64,000 nucleotides of DNA from contig NZ_CALJPC010000080.1 in the NCBI RefSeq assembly GCF_937981295.1, positions 1-64,000 on the forward strand. Direction: 5' to 3'. A model generated the notes under the pieces. It was not told the origin of the DNA. It saw nothing but the letters and a program-made list of their open reading frames with translations, and did no database searches. The DNA is from an uncultured Campylobacter sp. (GTDB taxonomy: Bacteria; Campylobacterota; Campylobacteria; Campylobacterales; Campylobacteraceae). Made by a program: the position numbers and the translations under genes. Below, one piece after another: positions 62,882 to 64,000 of this stretch (within the stretch, counting starts at the first letter, position 1; the number at the start of each line of letters is the position of its first letter).

Positions 62882-63550
62882 TCATCTTAGATAATCGATT
62901 AGCTTGGCGGAGATTTCGCGAAACTGCAAAATTTTATGCCCCTTTTTCTCGCGCATGAAGTCTTGCGCGTCGCGCAATCTCGCAAACGTGATGAGATCGT
63001 CGCCTCTGGCGCTTTGCAGCACGCTGCCGAAGACATAAAACGCGTCCTGCGCCCGCAAAATTTCGCCGTTTGCGTAATCAGTGACGTAAAGCTCCGCACC
63101 ATCAAAATTTGCATCAGCGGAATTTGCCTCACCTAAATTGCCGTTAACTGGATTTTTGCTCGCAGAATTCGCTCCCAAAGAATTTTCATTCTCAGAATTC
63201 ATCTTTGCGGAAGCTCCGTTAAAATTTGCGCCCGAGCTCTCACCCTCGAAAAAATACGCAAACATCGCCTTGGGCGAAGCAAACGCTAGCGCGCTGCCGT
63301 CTTTGAGCCTTGCATAGGCGCGAAATTCCGGGTGCGCGCTAGTATCGATGCCGTATTTGGCGCAGGTAAGATTTATATCTTTAAGCCACGCGATCTCGCG
63401 CATGCTTTTAGAATTCTGCACCAAGCCGGAGCCTATACTATCAGGTGTGTCTAAATTTTGTGCCGAGCCGGAGCTTTGAGCCGCGGAATTTTGCATCTCC
63501 GCTGCGCCGCAAAGCGCTATAAATGCCGCCAAAATGAGTGGAAATTTCAC
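62882..63550 (-). CDS. nosL: NosL-like protein with low-complexity insertion
   Basis: 222 residues, signal peptide (1-16). NosL similarity is seen in INLTCAKYGIDTSAHPEFRAYARLKDGSALAFASPKAMFAYFF and AQDAFYVFGSVLQSARGDDLITFARLRDAQDFMREKKGHKILQF. It has only one Cys in the metal-site position rather than CXXC. Between the two blocks is an Asn/Ser/Ala insertion of about 45 residues (about 112-155). It overlaps the nosY stop (4 nt) and so belongs to the nos operon running in from the right. Likely copper chaperone for NosZ. Confidence 0.75.
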   Translation of the reverse strand: MKFPLILAAFIALCGAAEMQNSAAQSSGSAQNLDTPDSIGSGLVQNSKSMREIAWLKDINLTCAKYGIDTSAHPEFRAYARLKDGSALAFASPKAMFAYFFEGESSGANFNGASAKMNSENENSLGANSASKNPVNGNLGEANSADANFDGAELYVTDYANGEILRAQDAFYVFGSVLQSARGDDLITFARLRDAQDFMREKKGHKILQFREISAKLIDYLR

Positions 63551-64000
63551 GCTAAATCCTTCGATCTAAAGATAAAATAGCCCAAAACGAGGCTCGCCGC
63601 GCCCAGAGCGATCGGATAGAGCAGTGAAAAGGCGATAAAAAGCCCGCGCCCGAAGTGATCTAGGATAAAATACGCCGTCGTACCGATGACCGCAAGATCG
63701 GGATCAAACAGGCTGATGGCGGCGATGCGGAAGTCCTCCATCGGGTTTGCTAGGGCGATCGCAAAGATTAAATTTTCGTTCACTCCCGTTTTTGCGAGCA
63801 GTCCGATCAGCACGAGATCCAAAAACGCGAGGCAGAAAAGCCAGACGAAAAACGCGAGCCCAAGCCCCATCTCTTGGCTTTTTGAGACGGCGCAGATCAA
63901 AAACGCGATCCCTAAAAACGCCGCGCATAAGCTAAAAAGCAGCCCCGTATAAAGCAGGCAGATCGCCCACGGAATGCCCGTGCCTTTGATCGCGCCCCAA
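63547..64000 (-). CDS. nosY: NosY-like ABC-2 permease, 5' end outside the window
   Basis: The open frame continues to the right edge of the window, so at least 150 C-terminal residues are seen. There are about five helices, with LGLAFFVWLFCLAFLDLVLIGLL, the conserved LANPMEDFRIAAISLFDPDLAVIGTTAYFILDHFG block and the C-terminal FIFRSKDL of NosY. NosFY transport is needed for maturation of N2O reductase, whose structural gene should lie further right. It overlaps nosL by 4 nt. Confidence 0.85.
   Translation of the reverse strand, partial: WGAIKGTGIPWAICLLYTGLLFSLCAAFLGIAFLICAVSKSQEMGLGLAFFVWLFCLAFLDLVLIGLLAKTGVNENLIFAIALANPMEDFRIAAISLFDPDLAVIGTTAYFILDHFGRGLFIAFSLLYPIALGAASLVLGYFIFRSKDLA

Overview
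The window reads as chromosomal DNA of an anaerobic or microaerobic Campylobacterota bacterium, most likely a Campylobacter of the oral, higher-GC group (C. gracilis, curvus, rectus and showae are comparable). This rests on an epsilonproteobacterial octahaem hydroxylamine oxidoreductase (haoCA), an MccA-type octahaem sulfite reductase operon, a nos cluster end (nosY-nosL), an rdgB/MFS gene pair, and one 11-nt poly-G tract of the Campylobacter contingency-locus kind. No species was assigned by comparison; that is inference.

Layout. 0-7.5 kb: hybrid cluster protein (hcp) behind a perfect FNR/CRP-type box; a broken subtilisin-type autotransporter; six minus-strand tRNAs (Pro, His, Arg, Arg, Leu, Asn); rdgB. 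7.5-12.3 kb: YajR-like MFS transporter, moeA, deoxyinosine glycosylase behind a 21-codon leader ORF, and a YwqK/MORN-repeat protein. 13.7-17.4 kb (minus): an overlapping four-gene unit of carbonic anhydrase, an MscS-type channel, an unlisted 57-residue extremely acidic protein, and a divergent Fe-superoxide dismutase with a Cys-rich tail. 17.5-21.2 kb: housekeeping genes (BI-1, secG, frr, pyrE, RDD, rnhB). 21.7-27.6 kb: lipoprotein with a poly-G tract in its upstream region, TerC, and several unrecognised envelope proteins. 28-31.6 kb: class I fumarase subunits (minus), divergent from haoC-haoA (plus).

35.0-50.0 kb is a sulfite respiration locus: a two-component system whose sensor carries a periplasmic c-haem motif, mccA with seven CXXCH motifs, one CX15CH motif and the two extra Cys expected for the haem-copper site, mccB (FKBP), mccC (Fe-S), mccD (NrfD-like), a CcsBA haem lyase, a Sel1 protein, and a tightly overlapping block (double-NosL protein, small membrane protein, FtsX-type permease, ATPase, CPYC membrane protein, NosL-like protein). 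I infer that this block supplies copper to MccA.

50-57 kb holds a DUF364 protein, an RBBP9-type hydrolase, a low-GC island with two paralogous membrane-anchored proteins around a 41-residue ORF, and a DUF4139 protein. 57.3-59.45 kb holds an iron-siderophore ATPase and permease with a decayed substrate-binding-protein gene. 59.9-62.7 kb encodes a 906-residue CooS-family protein with a Ser/Asn/Ala- and His-rich N-terminal extension and an Asp where a C-cluster Cys is expected. The window ends in nosL and a partial nosY.

Together the genes describe a respiratory generalist using hydroxylamine/nitrite, sulfite, N2O and possibly CO, with much metal handling (haem c, Fe-S, Cu, Ni, Mo). Two genome-wide features stand out: long gene-free stretches built from degenerate short repeats rich in AAATTTTA/GCGGAATTTT, and Asn-Ser-Ala low-complexity insertions in unrelated proteins that carry the same DNA word.
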